The notes beneath the pieces are model-generated. The model worked only from the letters and a program-made list of their open reading frames with translations, made no database searches and was not told where the DNA came from. A stretch of 64,000 bases of DNA from Isochrysis galbana (Eukaryota > Haptophyta > Isochrysidales > Isochrysidaceae), in NCBI GenBank assembly GCA_018136815.1, contig CM030940.1, positions 554,443 through 618,442 on the forward strand. The letters run 5' to 3'. Of the stretch, positions 63,766 to 64,000 are shown one piece after another (position 1 is the stretch's first letter; each line of letters begins with the position of its first letter). The position numbers were made by a program, and so were the translations under genes.

Positions 63766-64000
63766 GGCTCTCCGCGGCGCTGTCGACCGCCTCGAGTCCT
63801 CTACCCTCCAAGCCGCCCAACGCCACGAAGAATTTCACGGGAGGTGGGGTCTACCTTCAACACGATACTCAACATTCTACACAGGGCCAAGCGGGCACTA
63901 CGACTTCGTCTCGAGTCGAAACTCGCCACCGCTTGTGGAAGAAGGAGACAACTCCATTGGTGCCCCTCCGGCCTCGGTTAAGTTCCCTTCTCAACCTTTG

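Overview
This is a GC-rich nuclear window from a eukaryote, most likely a unicellular alga. Reasons: spliced genes with GT-AG and at least two GC-AG introns, a plant/algal-type NRT2 nitrate transporter, Pro/Ser (PPPPS)n coding repeats, long CT/GA and poly-G/poly-C tracts, and many nested eukaryotic transposons. A haptophyte or another chlorophyll-c alga is my best guess; nothing here proves the lineage. One 100-N assembly gap lies at 62876-62975. There are no rRNAs, tRNAs, CRISPR arrays or prokaryotic operons that I can see.

Host genes, with exon models built by hand: mitochondrial carrier (1784-3044, +, 2 exons); membrane-anchored Lys-rich protein (6942-5806, -); NRT2 nitrate transporter (13314-15202, +, start region frame-broken); two-module VOC/glyoxalase-like protein (19762-21245, +, 3 exons); TPR protein with an unrecognised C-terminal half (23645-25889, +, 7 exons); F-box-like protein (30806-28966, -, 2 exons); Sec1/Munc18 (52169-48917, -, at least 7 exons); PP2A B56 regulatory subunit (53962-55762, +, 3 exons); a Pro/Ser repeat protein region (59.1-57.6 kb, -); and a membrane-anchored Nudix hydrolase (62719-61485, -, 4 exons). 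These are ordinary housekeeping, trafficking, signalling and transport functions with no operon logic. Sec1 and PP2A-B56 are divergently arranged.

The centre (32.4-48.5 kb) is a transposon complex. A 7.2-kb block occurs twice (32440-39641 and 40188-47391), nearly identical, separated by 546 bp. Read on the minus strand it is a tandem pair of Ty3/gypsy chromodomain elements sharing a central LTR: gag, then a half-domain resembling a phage-type DNA cytosine methyltransferase, then (after an internal deletion that removed protease, RT and most of RNase H) an integrase with an intact D,D35E triad and a chromodomain. A LINE-like insert with a 20-bp target-site duplication interrupts gag exactly in frame. 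That insert encodes a 637-aa protein that keeps a LINE-like C-terminal zinc knuckle but has no reverse transcriptase.

The rest of the window carries smaller mobile DNA: a mariner-type MITE (7856-8686) that carries a piece of the same gypsy LTR, a hAT-type MITE (19221-19420), a LINE-RT/copia RNase H chimera with a copia polypurine tract and LTR just upstream of the TPR gene (22609-23579), and several dispersed repeat pairs. The captured methyltransferase in the retroelement and the layered nesting are the most noteworthy signals.
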